Below, piece after piece: positions 22,550 to 34,515 of a stretch of 64,000 bases of DNA (the first letter of the stretch is position 1; each line of letters opens with the position of its first letter). The notes beneath the pieces were generated by a model. That model did not search any database, was not told the origin of the DNA, and worked only from the letters and a program-made list of their open reading frames with translations. A program made the translations under genes and the position numbers. The DNA comes from Calliphora vicina (lineage: Eukaryota; Arthropoda; Insecta; Diptera; Calliphoridae), in NCBI RefSeq assembly GCF_958450345.1, contig NC_088780.1, positions 153,308,726-153,372,725 of the forward strand, given 5' to 3'.

Positions 22550-23065
22550 CTACTACTAGGAGTACATACTCGTTGTACTACAATATGACTGTGCAACATT
22601 AGGAAATCTTTTAAATATGACAAAAAAAGACATCCATTCGCTGAACAATGTAGTGGCAGCTAACACCGCAACCTCATTAAAGTTTAAGTGCTGAAAATTT
22701 GTGTTTGATAATTTAAATTTAGAAACTAAAATAATATTATCTTTAATAAATCTTAAATTTATAGAATTTTTTATTGTCATTTAATTAATATTTGTTAAAA
22801 TAGCCTTTGTTTAGTTAAACTTTAGACGCACAGTGTTTCAATCATGATTGGCCCGACAGGAAATATAAATATTTTAATAAAACTTTTTATAGATTAAGGA
22901 AAGATTTTGGCTTGGAATATCAGGGGACAAAATTTGAAACGATCCCAATTATCTGTTTTATATCCGATCGGTAATTCTGAAGTACAATAAAGTCCATTCC
23001 TGAAATTCAACCGGACCTATCCGGAAAATTCAGTCAAAATAACACTTCTCACATTCGTGGCACCG
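22550..23065. other. Spacer, nothing recognised
   Basis: No motif-bearing frames or repeat ends seen between the DD37E element and the next element. Confidence 0.5.
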
Positions 23066-25222
23066 CACAGTAGGGCAGAATCAAAATTTTTGGAAATAAA
23101 TCTGGATTTTATAAACGACTGGTTCAATCGGGATAAAATTTGACGTGACCGTAGCCAAGGAGTATTTGAGTTTAAGTTATTAAAATCGTATCTACAAATG
23201 CTCCAGGGGCGGCGCTATGGGAGCTCAAAGTAGGGTACCTTTGACATATACATTTTTTAAAAACGTATAATTTTTTTGTTTCCCAACCGATTTCCAAGAT
23301 TTTTATACTTCAAAAATATTGCACTTTTTCATATTTTAATGCGACTAAGTTAGAACCATTGACCTGTTGTTGAATAAAATATTAAGAAAATTTAAACAAA
23401 TTTTTTAGTATGAAAAAATGCAATATTTTTGAAAGACGGAATTTTAAAGTGGCGTATTTTTAAAGAACTAAAAGTAACTTATCTGAATCAAAAAAAAAAT
23501 AGTTCAGAATAAATGTGGATCAAATTTTCCTGATATTTACAATCCTACCTCAATAAATATGTAATATATAATAAAATTTTCCTTTATTAACAAAACTCCA
23601 TGCAATTTTCAAAATTCTTTAAATTTATCACTCCAAATAAGAAAGTGTAAAAAGACTTGTCAAGAGGTCAAATCCTGTGCAATAAATTCTTTATTTATTA
23701 AAAAAAATTCAATGAAATTTTCAAATATTTTTAAATTTATTCTTGTCAAAAGGTCAAAAGAGAATCCCGCAATTCCTAACAATTTTAGCGAAATCCCAAA
23801 AATGTATTTTTTTACAATTTTGTCGATAGGATCCACATTTCCTTTGGGGCATGGAAAATACTTTGGGGATAAATAGGAAACACATAAGTGTATCCAAGGC
23901 AGCTTTCCGTATTCTGATTCCAGTTTTGGGATTTTAAAACAGGTGGCCCAAAATTAAAATGTTGATTAAAAATAGGTCAATTTCGAAAGGCGTACGAGCT
24001 ACATATTTCAAAATATGCTCCGTAAAGATGCCTTACAGACAAATATAAAATTGGTATATGTTTTTAAAGAATTTTTTTTTTTATTAAAAAAAGAGCTAAG
24101 TAACTTTTTCGCCCAAAAAACAGCAAAAATTTACTATTTTTTAATTTTTAAATTCAAAATCGATTATTTTTGGATCCATAATAGATATTGATCTGAGATC
24201 TTTTGTATATTATTGGAAATTTAGTTGTCTAACTAACAGAAGGAAATTCGAGTCTAGTCGATGCAAAAGTATGGCATATATTTTTAAAAAAGCGGAAAAT
24301 TTTAAAATTTGCATTTTGAAATGCCTACACTGAGGGAAAAACGACGTTGCAAAATCGACAACTATTGGTGTCATTTTGACACCATACGGTGTCAATTTTT
24401 TTCGACACCGTACGTTTACAATTTATAAACAAACGGGTACGAATCGACAACGCAATGTTGTTAAATTATTCGCGACGCATTTTTATAAGTGTGTTTTAAT
24501 TTTATTTACATTAAAAAATTTAAAATATTTTGATAAATAATAAAGTGATGCAAATAAGTTTAAAAACCTAAATATAAAAGAAAGTGTAATTGTGTTTGAT
24601 TACGAATTTGCGCTGATGAAGATGAAGATCCAGGCAGTGAAGTCAGTGAAGATCCACGCAGAGAAGACCACCGAATCCAGTGACGACATACAACTCCAAA
24701 TGGAAACTTACAGTTTTTATACTTATTTTATATTTAAGTTTTTATAAGTATTGTATTAAAAAAATTAAAAAAATAAAGAAATTGTTATTTATATTAATTA
24801 CCAAAAAAAATAGAAAGGAACAAGTGTCAGGTGTCAAATCGTACACGAACGATATCAAGTCGACAACTTATGGTGTCAAATTCGGCAACGGAATGGTGTC
24901 ATTTTGTCGATGTCATATTGACACCGTTTGTGTACAATTTGTACACGTACGGGGTTGATACACTATTGACACCGAATGGTGTCAAATTGTACACGGATGT
25001 GTTCATTTTTTCGCTGGGTGTATAACTCGGATATTATAAGCGATAAATATGTTAAGTTATTGCGCTATGGGGCGCCACCCCTGGAGCATTTGTAGGCTCT
25101 ATTTTAATAACATAAACTGGAATACTCCTTATTTATGCCAATGTTAAATTTTATCCCGATCGGACCAGCCGTTTAGAAATGCCAAATTTATTTCCAAAAA
25201 ATTTTGACTCTGCCCCACTGTG
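23066..25222. mobile_element. CACAGTGGGGCAG-terminated element with nested MITE
   Basis: Left end CACAGTAGGGCAGAATCAAA and right end TTTGACTCTGCCCCACTGTG are inverted, and similarity continues inward through about 170 bases (GGAAATAAATCTGG; GCTCCAGGGGCGGCGC). A reverse copy lacking the nested insert begins at 34516. No transposase was found. The flanking duplication is unclear (GCACCGC left, GCACGGT right). The 8-base-scale flank and the CA..TG ends would fit a hAT relative, but this is weak. Confidence 0.75.
24328..25020. mobile_element. TA-flanked element rich in GTGTCA/TGACAC motifs
   Basis: Ends CACTGAGGGAAAAACGAC and TTTTTTCGCTGGGTG, bordered by TA (24326-24327 and 25021-25022). The sister of the host repeat at 34751-34768 (reverse) shows the empty site with a single TA, proving insertion with a TA duplication. 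The interior is packed with palindromic TGACACCATACGGTGTCA-type and TCGTACACGAACGA motifs. A less AT-rich patch at 24605-24700 shows no clear protein. Confidence 0.88.
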
Positions 25223-25470
25223 CACGGTGTGAATCCGATATATTAGAATTATATGAACTGCAGTCCTAATTTATTCATTTAGAATGACACCTCTGGCATA
25301 AATATCGCACTATGCTGCGACTATGAAGAGATGTAATGGCGCATCATGAATAATACGTGGACAAAAATAATTAAATTTCAGCATACTTCTAAAACTTATT
25401 TTAATACAACGTAAAATTAAAAAAAATACGGTGTTTACAAAACTTATTGCACACAATACCTATACAAGTA

Positions 25471-25717
25471 CACAGAGAAAACAGATTCGTAATAGCAACC
25501 GATTTTTTTGCCAATCGAATGATTCGGCTGCATACATAACAATTTTCGGTTCTATCAACAGAATGTCAGTTGATAAAGAAGAACTTCGGTTGAAGCTACC
25601 GAGCTTTTGTTACCCGTTCTAAAATCTGGTAACCACAACTGTAAAATTCGGTCACTAAAGTAGTATCATTCGATTGGGAACAAATTCGGTTGCTATCACG
25701 AATCAGTTTTCTCTGTG
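25471..25717. mobile_element. 247-bp TA-flanked MITE
   Basis: Terminal inverted repeats of 32 bp with only two mismatches, starting CACAGAGAAAACAGATTCGT. They are flanked by TA (25469-25470 and 25718-25719). The interior repeats the TCGGTT/AACCGA motif. It belongs by its termini to the CACNCAGNGAAAA group. Confidence 0.88.
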
Positions 25718-25719
25718 TA

Positions 25720-27082
25720 TAAATAAACATTTCATGTTTACAAAAATATTTTTCTTCTTCTGAGAAATAGGATAAATTTTATTTAAATATCTTTCATATC
25801 TCTGTAGATTTTTTCGATTTATAATTTATTTATACTTCAAAAATATTGACCTTACAAATGTCCAACATTTAAAACAAAATTGACACTACTGTAGTCTATA
25901 AAAAAAATACGAATAGACTGCTATATACCTTGTCTTATTTTCTAATAAGGACAACAATTTTCTTTCATTACTTATTTACCATCAGCAATTATCCCAGCAA
26001 TATTTACTACCATTATAACAATTTCAGCTTTGCAACAGTTTCAATGAAAAAATGGAAATAAAAAACTAAAATGTCAATTTTAATTTCAAATGTTTCTCTT
26101 TTTTTTTGTGTTTTGGCACAATCGTGTTAATTGAATTTAAATTCAATAACATTTTTAAAAAAAAAACTCTTACAACTCTAGGTTTCCAGTTCACCTCTTA
26201 CAGTGTCCCTTTCCATATTTCTGTTTTGTTACTCCGGTTACCACAAATCTAGTTGTATTTGTGTGAGACAATAAAACAGCCTTTATAGTTCATACCGGAT
26301 TGATTTGTCACTGTATCTAGCATTTTCTACAATATTGACTTTTTAGTTGTTGTATGTAACTCACAGTTGCACTCACCATCATTCATTCATTTTCATTAAT
26401 TTTCTTTCGTTTTGTATTGAGAATTTTGCATTTATTATTGGAAAATATTGTGGATTTTCCTTGATTTTTTTATTGCTGTTCATACAATTTGCACATTGTT
26501 TAATAAAATTGCTTTTTATTATGCAAAAGTTCTTTATGTATTTATTCATTCATTTAACTGTTCTTTACACTTTATTCGAGTAGAAGTTATAGATACAGTC
26601 AGTTGGGTTTCCTCTGTGTTTGTCTGGGTCGCTGGTTTATTCCTGCCATCATTATTACGCAAATGCATTTCTAATTTATCTTGATTTTGGTCGTGGTGGT
26701 GGTTGAAAACGTAGTATTTCTTTTAATGAAATTTACTTTTAATTTAATTTTAATTGATCTATTGACATTGTATGGATTGCATTTGCTTGTGGTTGGTGTG
26801 AGGATGTTTTGCTGCTGATGATGAGGCGATTGTATTTGTGATGACTTTACAAAAGGTTTATGCTAATTGATGGCATAATAATAAATTAATGTAAATTAAT
26901 TAATATTAATGTAAATTATTTATCATCGTTAAGAAAAACTTAAAAATGGATTACAGTAGGAAAAGAAATGTAGAAATAACATTCATATATCAATTAAATA
27001 CTACCTTTTATCACATTAAAGGACTAGTCCGCTAGCCACCAGAGGCAGAAATGAAATGAAACTCGTTATATTATTTGTTGGA
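25720..27082. other. Long AT-rich spacer
   Basis: No element ends or secure genes. A minus-strand open stretch at about 26570-26720 is GC-richer than its surroundings but lacks splice signals and motifs. Confidence 0.45.
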
Positions 27083-27440
27083 TTCACTTGGCTGTTTGAT
27101 TTACTTGGTGCAGTCCCATTATCCAAGACATTTTCGTTGAATATTTTAATCCTTAAATTTTCTTTTTGGGTCAATTTGACCCCTAAAAAGGGTTAAGATC
27201 TTCCACGAAAATTATCTCCATAAAATTCCACAATATAACTCTGACAATAAGAATTCTCCTAGACATTAACTTACAACATTGTTTTCATTTTGTATAATGC
27301 TTCCAACTTTGACCCACTAACAAAAAAGAAATCAGACCAGCTGGATTATAAGTTTATTCTACAAAAATTATCTACTCAACATGCCCTTTCGGAATTATAC
27401 GATTGCTATTCTGTTCCCATCAAAAAGTCTCAATTTGTTG
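27083..27440 (+). repeat. R3 repeat fragment
   Basis: Matches 8340-8700 and 54540-54790 through strings such as GGTTAAGATCTTCCACGA, CCACAATATAACTCTGACAA and TAGACATTAACTTACAA. Only the 3' part of the repeat is present. Confidence 0.75.
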
Positions 27441-28654
27441 GACAGTGTTATTAATACAATTTGATCAAATGTGTTACGCACAATTCAGTTTCATCAAATT
27501 ATGCCACTTAAATACATGTTTGTATCTTTAAAGACGATATGACAAAGCAACTGTATGAGTAGAATGATTCGTAAAGAATTTATCCTGTATATTACTTTTT
27601 TCCGATCTTGCCTATTATAACGTTTATTACTCATACGCCCCGGAGATCATTTAATTTTTGTAATAAAAAAAACAATATGAAACATTTAAATAACTTTTAT
27701 TTAATACCGGTAGATTTATTTAAGATTTAAATGCTTAATAATTATATTAATTACATTTACATAGCTGAGAGTAAATACATAATACATGCAAACAGTGACT
27801 TGCTGAAGCAAAGCCGTCTGTTTGGCATTATTGAAAATGTTTTCACATGTACTTCTACAATAATATATGTAGTGTGCTTATGGTCACTCACTATTGGAAT
27901 TTTAATTTCAAATACAAATACACAATTTATTTCTATAAAATGTTATTCGTTTAACATAATATAGAATATTGAGCATAAATTATATAAATTTTAATGTGTA
28001 TGACGAACACTTGTGTAGGAGTGTAGTTATTTTAATAGTTTTTCATTTAATATCCTTTATATGTTTGACCATATAATAATACGTGTGGCAGTGTTAAGAG
28101 GCAAGTATGAGTGGTATGTGTGTTTGTATATCATGCTGACAAAATATAAACGGAAATGATATTGTTGGAGCAAATAGTATTTTAATATTTATTGTCTTAA
28201 AAATGCTTATGGCTACAACAAACAATATCATTTCTGTGCTTTTTTCTTGTTTTTTTGCATTGAACAAGTTTTTTTTTCAACAAAATAGGAGGGCAATTCA
28301 TAAAGATTTTTTCTAAAATTATATTTTCAGTTTATAAAATTTAAATATTTAATAAATTATCAGAGAGCAGCAAAACTCTGAATTGTTTTGATGTCATAAA
28401 CATAGTTGCAAGGTTTTTGTTTATAACTACTAAAGTTCAACCAGGATTTTTAGATTGTGCTCGTATATACTACATACATGGACAATTAAAACAACCAATA
28501 CACTTTCATAAAAACAAATAAATACAAACGCATGCAGACAAACACACTAGTTCGTATGGAAAAAAATTAACACAATAGTCCTGGTTATGTAGTAGTTGGT
28601 TGAGTGTGTAGCTTACAGTTCCAGCATGTAAAAGAGTTTAAGTGTTTGCATTAA
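27441..28654. other. AT-rich spacer
   Basis: Nothing recognised beyond short open frames without motifs. Confidence 0.45.
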
Positions 28655-28754
28655 GGTTGCCACGTTTGTATGGAGGAAAAATAAGGTGTCGATGTTTCCA
28701 ACTAAAACGAAAGTTTAGTTTGTTTGACGAGACCAAAGGCAAAAATTAAACCCA
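28655..28754 (+). repeat. Short repeat shared with 41418-41485
   Basis: The block with GTGTCGATGTTTCCAACTA and GAAAGTTTAGTTTGTTTGA recurs at 41418-41485 with the same order. At both places it precedes another repeated block (a hairpin array here, a foldback fragment there). Class unknown. Confidence 0.6.
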
Positions 28755-28974
28755 AAAGTAGTATTTCTACTCCTTTTTTAAAAAAAGTAGTATTTCTACT
28801 CCTTTTTTTCAAAAAAAGTAGTATTTCTACTCCTTTTTTAAAAAAAAGTAGTATTCTACTCCTTTTTTTAAAAAAGGAGTATTTCTATTCCTTTTTTTAA
28901 AAGAAAAGTAATATTTCTATTCCTTTTTTTAAAAGAAAAGTAATATTTCTACTCCTTTTTTAAAAAAAGTAATA
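28755..28974. repeat. Tandem array of about 30-bp hairpin units
   Basis: Seven or so units of about 29-31 bp, each an A-run, AGTAGTATTTCTACTCC, and a T-run. Each unit is itself an imperfect inverted repeat (AGTAGTA..TACTNCT between A and T runs). Units vary (GTAGTA, GGAGTA, GTAATA). Related but widely spaced units occur at 56430-57480. The array runs directly into the 5' end of a Helitron at 28975. Confidence 0.85.
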
Positions 28975-29297
28975 TCTATGTATATATGTATATAAAAATG
29001 AAATGGTCCATGTATGTAATGTCATCACGTGAGAACGGCTTTAGCGATTTGGCTGATTTTTTTTTATTCGATTCGAAATTTTCAGGAGATGGTTTGTAAA
29101 GAAAAAAAATTAAAAAATTACGACTAAAACCGGTTTTTTTGAGTCCAGTCAACTGTAATAAAAAAGCCCCTAAAGTATGCAGTACAAATTTAGATATTTT
29201 ATTTGCAAATAAATAAGAACAGGCAGGGTTGGAGAAACTTAACGAACTTACATTAGTAAATGCTACCAGGCGAAGCCTGGGCGGGGCGGTCAACTAG
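28975..29297 (+). mobile_element. Short non-autonomous Helitron
   Basis: 5' end TCTATGTATATATG preceded by A. The 3' end has a GC-rich hairpin CCAGGC-GAA-GCCTGG at about 29269-29283, followed after about 10 bases by CTAG and then T. These are Helitron hallmarks: TC start, subterminal hairpin, CTRR end, A/T insertion site, no target duplication. A second copy is the interrupted element at 50589-53468. No Rep/helicase coding; it needs a helper. Confidence 0.85.
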
Positions 29298-30657
29298 TTT
29301 CTACTTTTAAAACTCTTTTTTTTTGATGACTTTAATTTAATTTCAAATGTCAACAACTACGTTAGGTTTTTTAAAAACAAAAATCTATTTTCTATTTGGG
29401 TCAAATTTGACCCGAAGTTCGTTAACGTCAGTAAATTTGAATATGAATAATAATATATATAATATGAAAGTAAAATTATCTCTTAGGAATAAGTAAAATA
29501 CAGTTTAAATGTTTCGATTTTTTTTTTTGTTTTTATAAAACTAGACATTGAAAATTATCTTATACTTGGTGTATTTGTAGGACATAAAAGTTACTATTAG
29601 TAACTTTTGGCTGCCTCGAATGAAGCCCTCCTAAAGAGTATGTGTGAGTGTGTGTTAATAGTTTGCATTCATTTGCTAGTGTTTCATACAAACAAATATA
29701 ATAAATAAAGCAACTTCATTACACGCACTAGCAAACCAATGCATGACAACAGCAACATAAACAAATGCATTTACTCACTCGCTCGTTTCTCTCTCTCTCG
29801 CTTAAATAAAAATACTACAAATGTACACTAACTACAACAATAAAAACAGCAAAGCAATTAACACCAAAAATACAACAGAAATTGCATTTCAATAAATAAA
29901 CATTAAACAAAAAAAGAATAACGAGATCCTTTTTGTTCTCTCACTCCCTCTCTCTCTCTTTCTCTGCTGTTTGTTTTATAGAAGTGCGTCCTCTTCAAAG
30001 CGTGTTAAATTAATATAAAAAGCAATGAATATATTTTCAAGCCTTTTTGTTGTCGTTGTTTCACCCATAAAAGTTCAACATTAAAAACAATGAAACATTT
30101 TTGTGGGTCACCATAAAACGGTAAAAATTCGCAAACAAATTAAACACACACTCACTCACAGCCACTTATACAAGCACACAGTTTTAAGGACAAAAGGAGA
30201 AAAACAAAAACTGTTAAAATTAAAAAGAATAATGAAACAAATATTAGTTATAGTGATTAAAAAAAAATCATGTGCCAGCTATTTGGGGCATACAGCTACA
30301 TATAACAAAATTAAAACCTTGATAATTGTTTTTTCATTTATTAATTTATTATTGAATAATTATGAAATAGTACTAGTTTCCATATCTTTTTTATTTAAAA
30401 TATGTATAAAAATTTGGGAATTTTAATGTTTTATCAGCTTATGTTTTAACTATTCAATATACTGCTTAGTTTTAACGAAACTTAAACTCACGAAATGTAA
30501 TAAATATTGAAATATTGATATCAATTAATAACTTTTAAGTAAAAGCATTTTATACACTTCAAAGTGGTCCTATAGAATTGAATAGCGAATATTGATCGTC
30601 CCTCACTACAATTGTTTGATGGATTGTAGAACCACGCTCTGAAAAATTTTAGGCTGA
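29298..30657. other. Spacer with pyrimidine microsatellites
   Basis: Contains CTCTCTCTC runs at about 29789-29803 and 29944-29965. No gene or element termini were recognised. Confidence 0.45.
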
Positions 30658-30659
30658 TA

Positions 30660-31600
30660 AGGTTTGAGATCGAAAAAACCTTAATACACGTTTTTTATTA
30701 AAACTTTTAACCCAAGTATTATTTGATTTTTTTATCTAAAGCAAGTCAGGTATTATGTTTAATGTCAATTAAGTTCATTTGTTGTTAATCTGATTAAAAT
30801 GAGTGATGAGAAAAAAGTACGTACTAAACTGATTAAATATTTTCAACAAAACCCATCTTGGTACTACAAAAAGTTGGCCAAACCGTCAAACTGATTCCAA
30901 TGTTATCGGAAGAAGGAATGGTCCACATGATGTTTCTAAAGGCAATAAATAGAAAACATTTTCAAAAGAGCTCCCAACACATCCGGTAGGAAAGTAGTCC
31001 GGTTGGCTCAGTAGTTAGTATTTGGTAGGAAAAGTTAAAGCCAATGCAGGTTTAAAAACATACAAGGCTCAATAAGATTCTGACAGAAACTCTGCTATAA
31101 ATTTAGAGGCCAAAGACGGAGCACGGAAATTGAAGTAAAATTTTATACAAAAAAATATACCTGCTGCATAATGGATTATTATATGTTGCTGATGCTCGAG
31201 GAAATGTTGTAAAGAAAATGCTCCCAAAAATTTCTTGTCATGGCAAGCAATATGCAGTTGCGACAAAATAAGCCAATTATTTGTTACAAAGTACTCTATA
31301 AATATCGAAATTTACATCAAGGAAAAAAGAGGATGCTTCCATTTATAAGTGGTCTTGAGTGGTACAAGAACAATAAAGTGGTATTTGTATCAATATAGGC
31401 AAATCTTCCAAAAGGTATCCAAAAGCCTGGTAGATTTTAAACGGAGATGAACTACGTGTTCGAACAAAATGATAGAAAGTACTATAAAGATCTTAATGGA
31501 AGGATTTCCGGAAAAGGTTCAAAGGTTCTATTGATTAGACCTTAAAAAATACCATTTTTTGTAGTTTTCCGGCCATATAATCTTGGAGCGTCTCACTTCT
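30660..31600 (+). pseudogene. Decayed DD37E element and transposase
   Basis: Degenerate copy of 21250-22547. The left end GGTTTGAGATCGAAAAAACC follows TA, and the right end TCTCACTTCTTA precedes another TA. The start codon context (AAAATGAGTGATGAG) survives at about 30797. Stops, frameshifts and several deletions then remove the DNA-binding middle and the second catalytic Asp region. Total length is 941 bp against 1298 bp. It cannot encode a transposase, but its ends might once have been mobilised in trans. Confidence 0.9.
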
Positions 31601-31602
31601 TA

Positions 31603-32282
31603 TGCTTTTCAAGTCAATATCTTTAGCTTCATTTATTCTATTTTAATAAATTCTCAACTAAATAATGGTAATAGTAAATATCTTTTTAGCTTTACAAGGT
31701 TTTAAAAAAGTTTCCATTCTCCCCCTCCCCATTTTGCGATTTAACCACTTTTATTCATTATTCATTATTTCATTGCATTTTAATTAACATTTAACATTTT
31801 ACGGGTTAATACGTTTTGTGTTTCATTTGTTTTCTGGTTTCTTTGCACTTAATAAAGCGAATGTTTTTGGCTTTTAAACTTTTGTTGAGTTTTGTTTGAG
31901 TTCAAAATATAAAAACAATAAATAAACAAAAACACTCATACGCTCCTTAACACCAATTAAAACCATTAAACCAAATAAACAATCGAATGAACATAAAAAT
32001 GCATTGAGCCATACAAGGTTGTGCATCATAATGTGAAATGCTGCTTAGTTTAGTAATTAAATGCGAGTAATAGAAATAATTGTGTTTTAATAGAACAAAA
32101 GTTATTGCATTTAAATATTAACTGTGCATTGATAGGAAAAATTAAATTGAATTGGAAAATTTTCTTAAAGCGATCAAGGCCATCTGTTGAGAATTCATTT
32201 TAATTTGTTCACAAAAACATTTACAAGATTATTTTCCAGTTGACTGATTTTAAATGAATAACATTGTTTTAGTAGATTTTCA
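31603..32282. other. Spacer, nothing recognised
   Basis: AT-rich; no repeat or coding signal identified. Confidence 0.5.
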
Positions 32283-32866
32283 GTTTAAACCAGGGTTTCG
32301 ATATTCAGCTCTAGCAACATATTTCTTATATTTGGCTATGCAATAAATATGAAATTATATAATTTCATCACAATCAACTACTATAAATATTCATACTGTT
32401 CGTTCGTATTAATATTAAAATTGCAATGCTTGTCTGCAATTTTTAGTAGCAAACACAATACATTGCACATCCACCAAAATATATGCTCGTGCTTTAGTAG
32501 CAAACACACTTTTTTACAAAACTAATATAGCACGCCATTCGTTTTATTTTGTTGTGCTGGCAAATTTCTCTAGCAACAATTCACATTTCTTTGGTTGTGC
32601 TATAGCACAATTGACATTTCTGCAATTGATGCTAACAGTTGCTGTTATTGCTAAGTGTGTTATACACTTATCAGTAAATGCTCACAATGTATGTAATTAT
32701 TGGCATATAAATATTATAATGTATTTTATTATTTTCAATAATAATTTATTATATATGTCATTGCGAATTAATTTATATGCAGAATAAAAGAAAAAATGTA
32801 TTTAATTTTATTATTAACATTAAAAAAACGTTCGTTTTACAATGATAAACAAGTTGGTCATCTTAA

Positions 32867-33134
32867 CCTTCGCTTTACCAAAGGTTTTTTATGTACGTGG
32901 TTTACCAATACCCACCCGGGTGATACTGCACTTCTATACATATATACGACGAACAAAATTTTAAAAAATCGAAAAAAACCTTATAAAAAGTTTAAAATGT
33001 TTTTATTAAATAATATAAAACTCTAAAATTTGTTCATTGAGTCTAAATTGTATTTAAATCGAAACAAAATGAAAAAAATTATTAAGCTAACAAAAACCGA
33101 GTGGTCACCCGGGTGGGTATTGGTAAAGCGAAGG
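32867..33134. mobile_element. piggyBac-like MITE with TTAA target sites
   Basis: Ends CCTTCGCTTTACCAA and TTGGTAAAGCGAAGG are perfect inverted repeats with TTAA directly outside both (32863-32866 and 33135-33138). TTAA duplication is diagnostic of piggyBac. A second inverted block, TACCCACCCGGGTGA and TCACCCGGGTGGGTA, lies just inside; on the left it is displaced by about 20 extra bases. Non-coding. Confidence 0.85.
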
Positions 33135-33180
33135 TTAAAGAATATTATGAGTATCACATTTTATTTAGATAAAGTAAATA

Positions 33181-34042
33181 CAGGCAAATTCCGGTATAAC
33201 GAATCTCACTTTAACGAAAATCCGATTTAACGCACGGTCAAATTCTTTACATTGACTACCTGTTATATAAGGTTTCAAAAATTGTATGCTCGATATAACG
33301 AATGGTGAGAAAAAACAAACAAAATCAAACAAACGACCAAATTTTTAACATTGACAACCTTATATAGCGAACATTTTGAAAATTGTACGCTCAATATAAC
33401 GAACAGAAAGTATAAAAAACTAAAGTAGTAAAGAATGTAAAAATAAGAAAATAAGTCGTTACAGTACCGTTTTCAATGGTTACATTCTTTAATAATGGGT
33501 GCTGTCATTTTTTCTATATATCGAATGAAAGATTTCATTCGCATTCTAAGAAAACTGATTCGTTCATATTGTGAAACAGGCTATAATTGTGCAAGTGTTG
33601 GCGTGAATTAAATATGGGAAACCGTAGAAGAATTTCATCGAAAGAAAAAGTAAAAAATTTTGATGAATGAATAAAATATGGAATAACAAAATTCTCAACA
33701 TGTATTTTGAAGAAAATAAAAACAAACATTTTTATCTTCACACAAATAAAGTGGAATCTGGAATCTTCAAAATCATTTTTTTTGAAATGAATCATTTTCA
33801 GAATCGAAATCCCTTACAATGATGGCTTTATTAATTGTGTATAATGCACCAAGTCACACTCCTGAAGAAGAATTAGTAAACACTACTTAAGATATACAAA
33901 TTTGGACGATATTCATGCTTCCAATGTCACACCGCTATTCCAACCTATGCAAGTTAAAAAATAAAAAGTCTCGATATAACGAATTTTTCAATTTAACGAA
34001 TGGGCCTGACAACATATCGTTCGTTATACCGGGATTTGCGTG
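33181..34042 (+). pseudogene. pogo/Tigger-like element, internally deleted
   Basis: Ends CAGGCAAATTCCGGTATAAC and GTTATACCGGGATTTGCGTG are inverted and flanked by TA (33179-33180 and 34043-34044). Near the 3' side two pieces of a pogo-family DDE transposase survive in plus frames: MALLIVYNAPSHTPEEE at about 33822 (normally LLLDNAPSH, the second catalytic Asp here replaced by Tyr) and ASNVTPLFQPM at about 33922. The N-terminal DNA-binding part is gone. TATAACGAA motifs are repeated at both ends. Confidence 0.85.
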
Positions 34043-34515
34043 TACATATCTTTCGATTTTCCCCATATTCGGTATAAACAGACGGATTTGAACATGTCAA
34101 GTTTTATTTTTTTAATTTCTTAAACTTTTAATTATTTGCGATTTTAATTTTTGAAAAAATGTTTGTGTATCTTTAAATATATGTATCTACGAAGCTGATG
34201 TCGAATTTAATTGATATTTATTTCGAAGTTAATTATGTTTTTTATACTACATAGTAAAACAATATATGTTTTCAATATTGCAATTTTTAGATGCACTTTT
34301 GAAAACGGGTTATTCATAAAATATAATTTTTGTTTATATTGTAGCATCATACAATTTTGAAGTTATTTTAAAAAATCTAAATCCAGAAACTGTTGAGATT
34401 AATTGCATGTAATGTTTGTGACAGGTTTTATAATTTAGTATGGTAACTTTGTTTGAGAAATGTAGTTATAATTGATATAACTGTATTTTTTTTCGGTGAC
34501 TGTTTTCCATTACTA

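Noticed and set aside
24605..24710. Acidic peptide-like patch inside the GTGTCA element
   Set aside because: Too short, frames interrupted, no match to a known transposase motif; may be a decayed coding remnant but cannot be supported.
26570..26720. Minus-strand 60-codon open stretch, relatively GC-rich
   Set aside because: It looked exon-like, but no convincing acceptor or donor, motif or neighbour supports it.
28755..28974. CRISPR-like array of short repeats
   Set aside because: Units are contiguous variants without unique spacers, and the context is eukaryotic; it is a tandem hairpin repeat.
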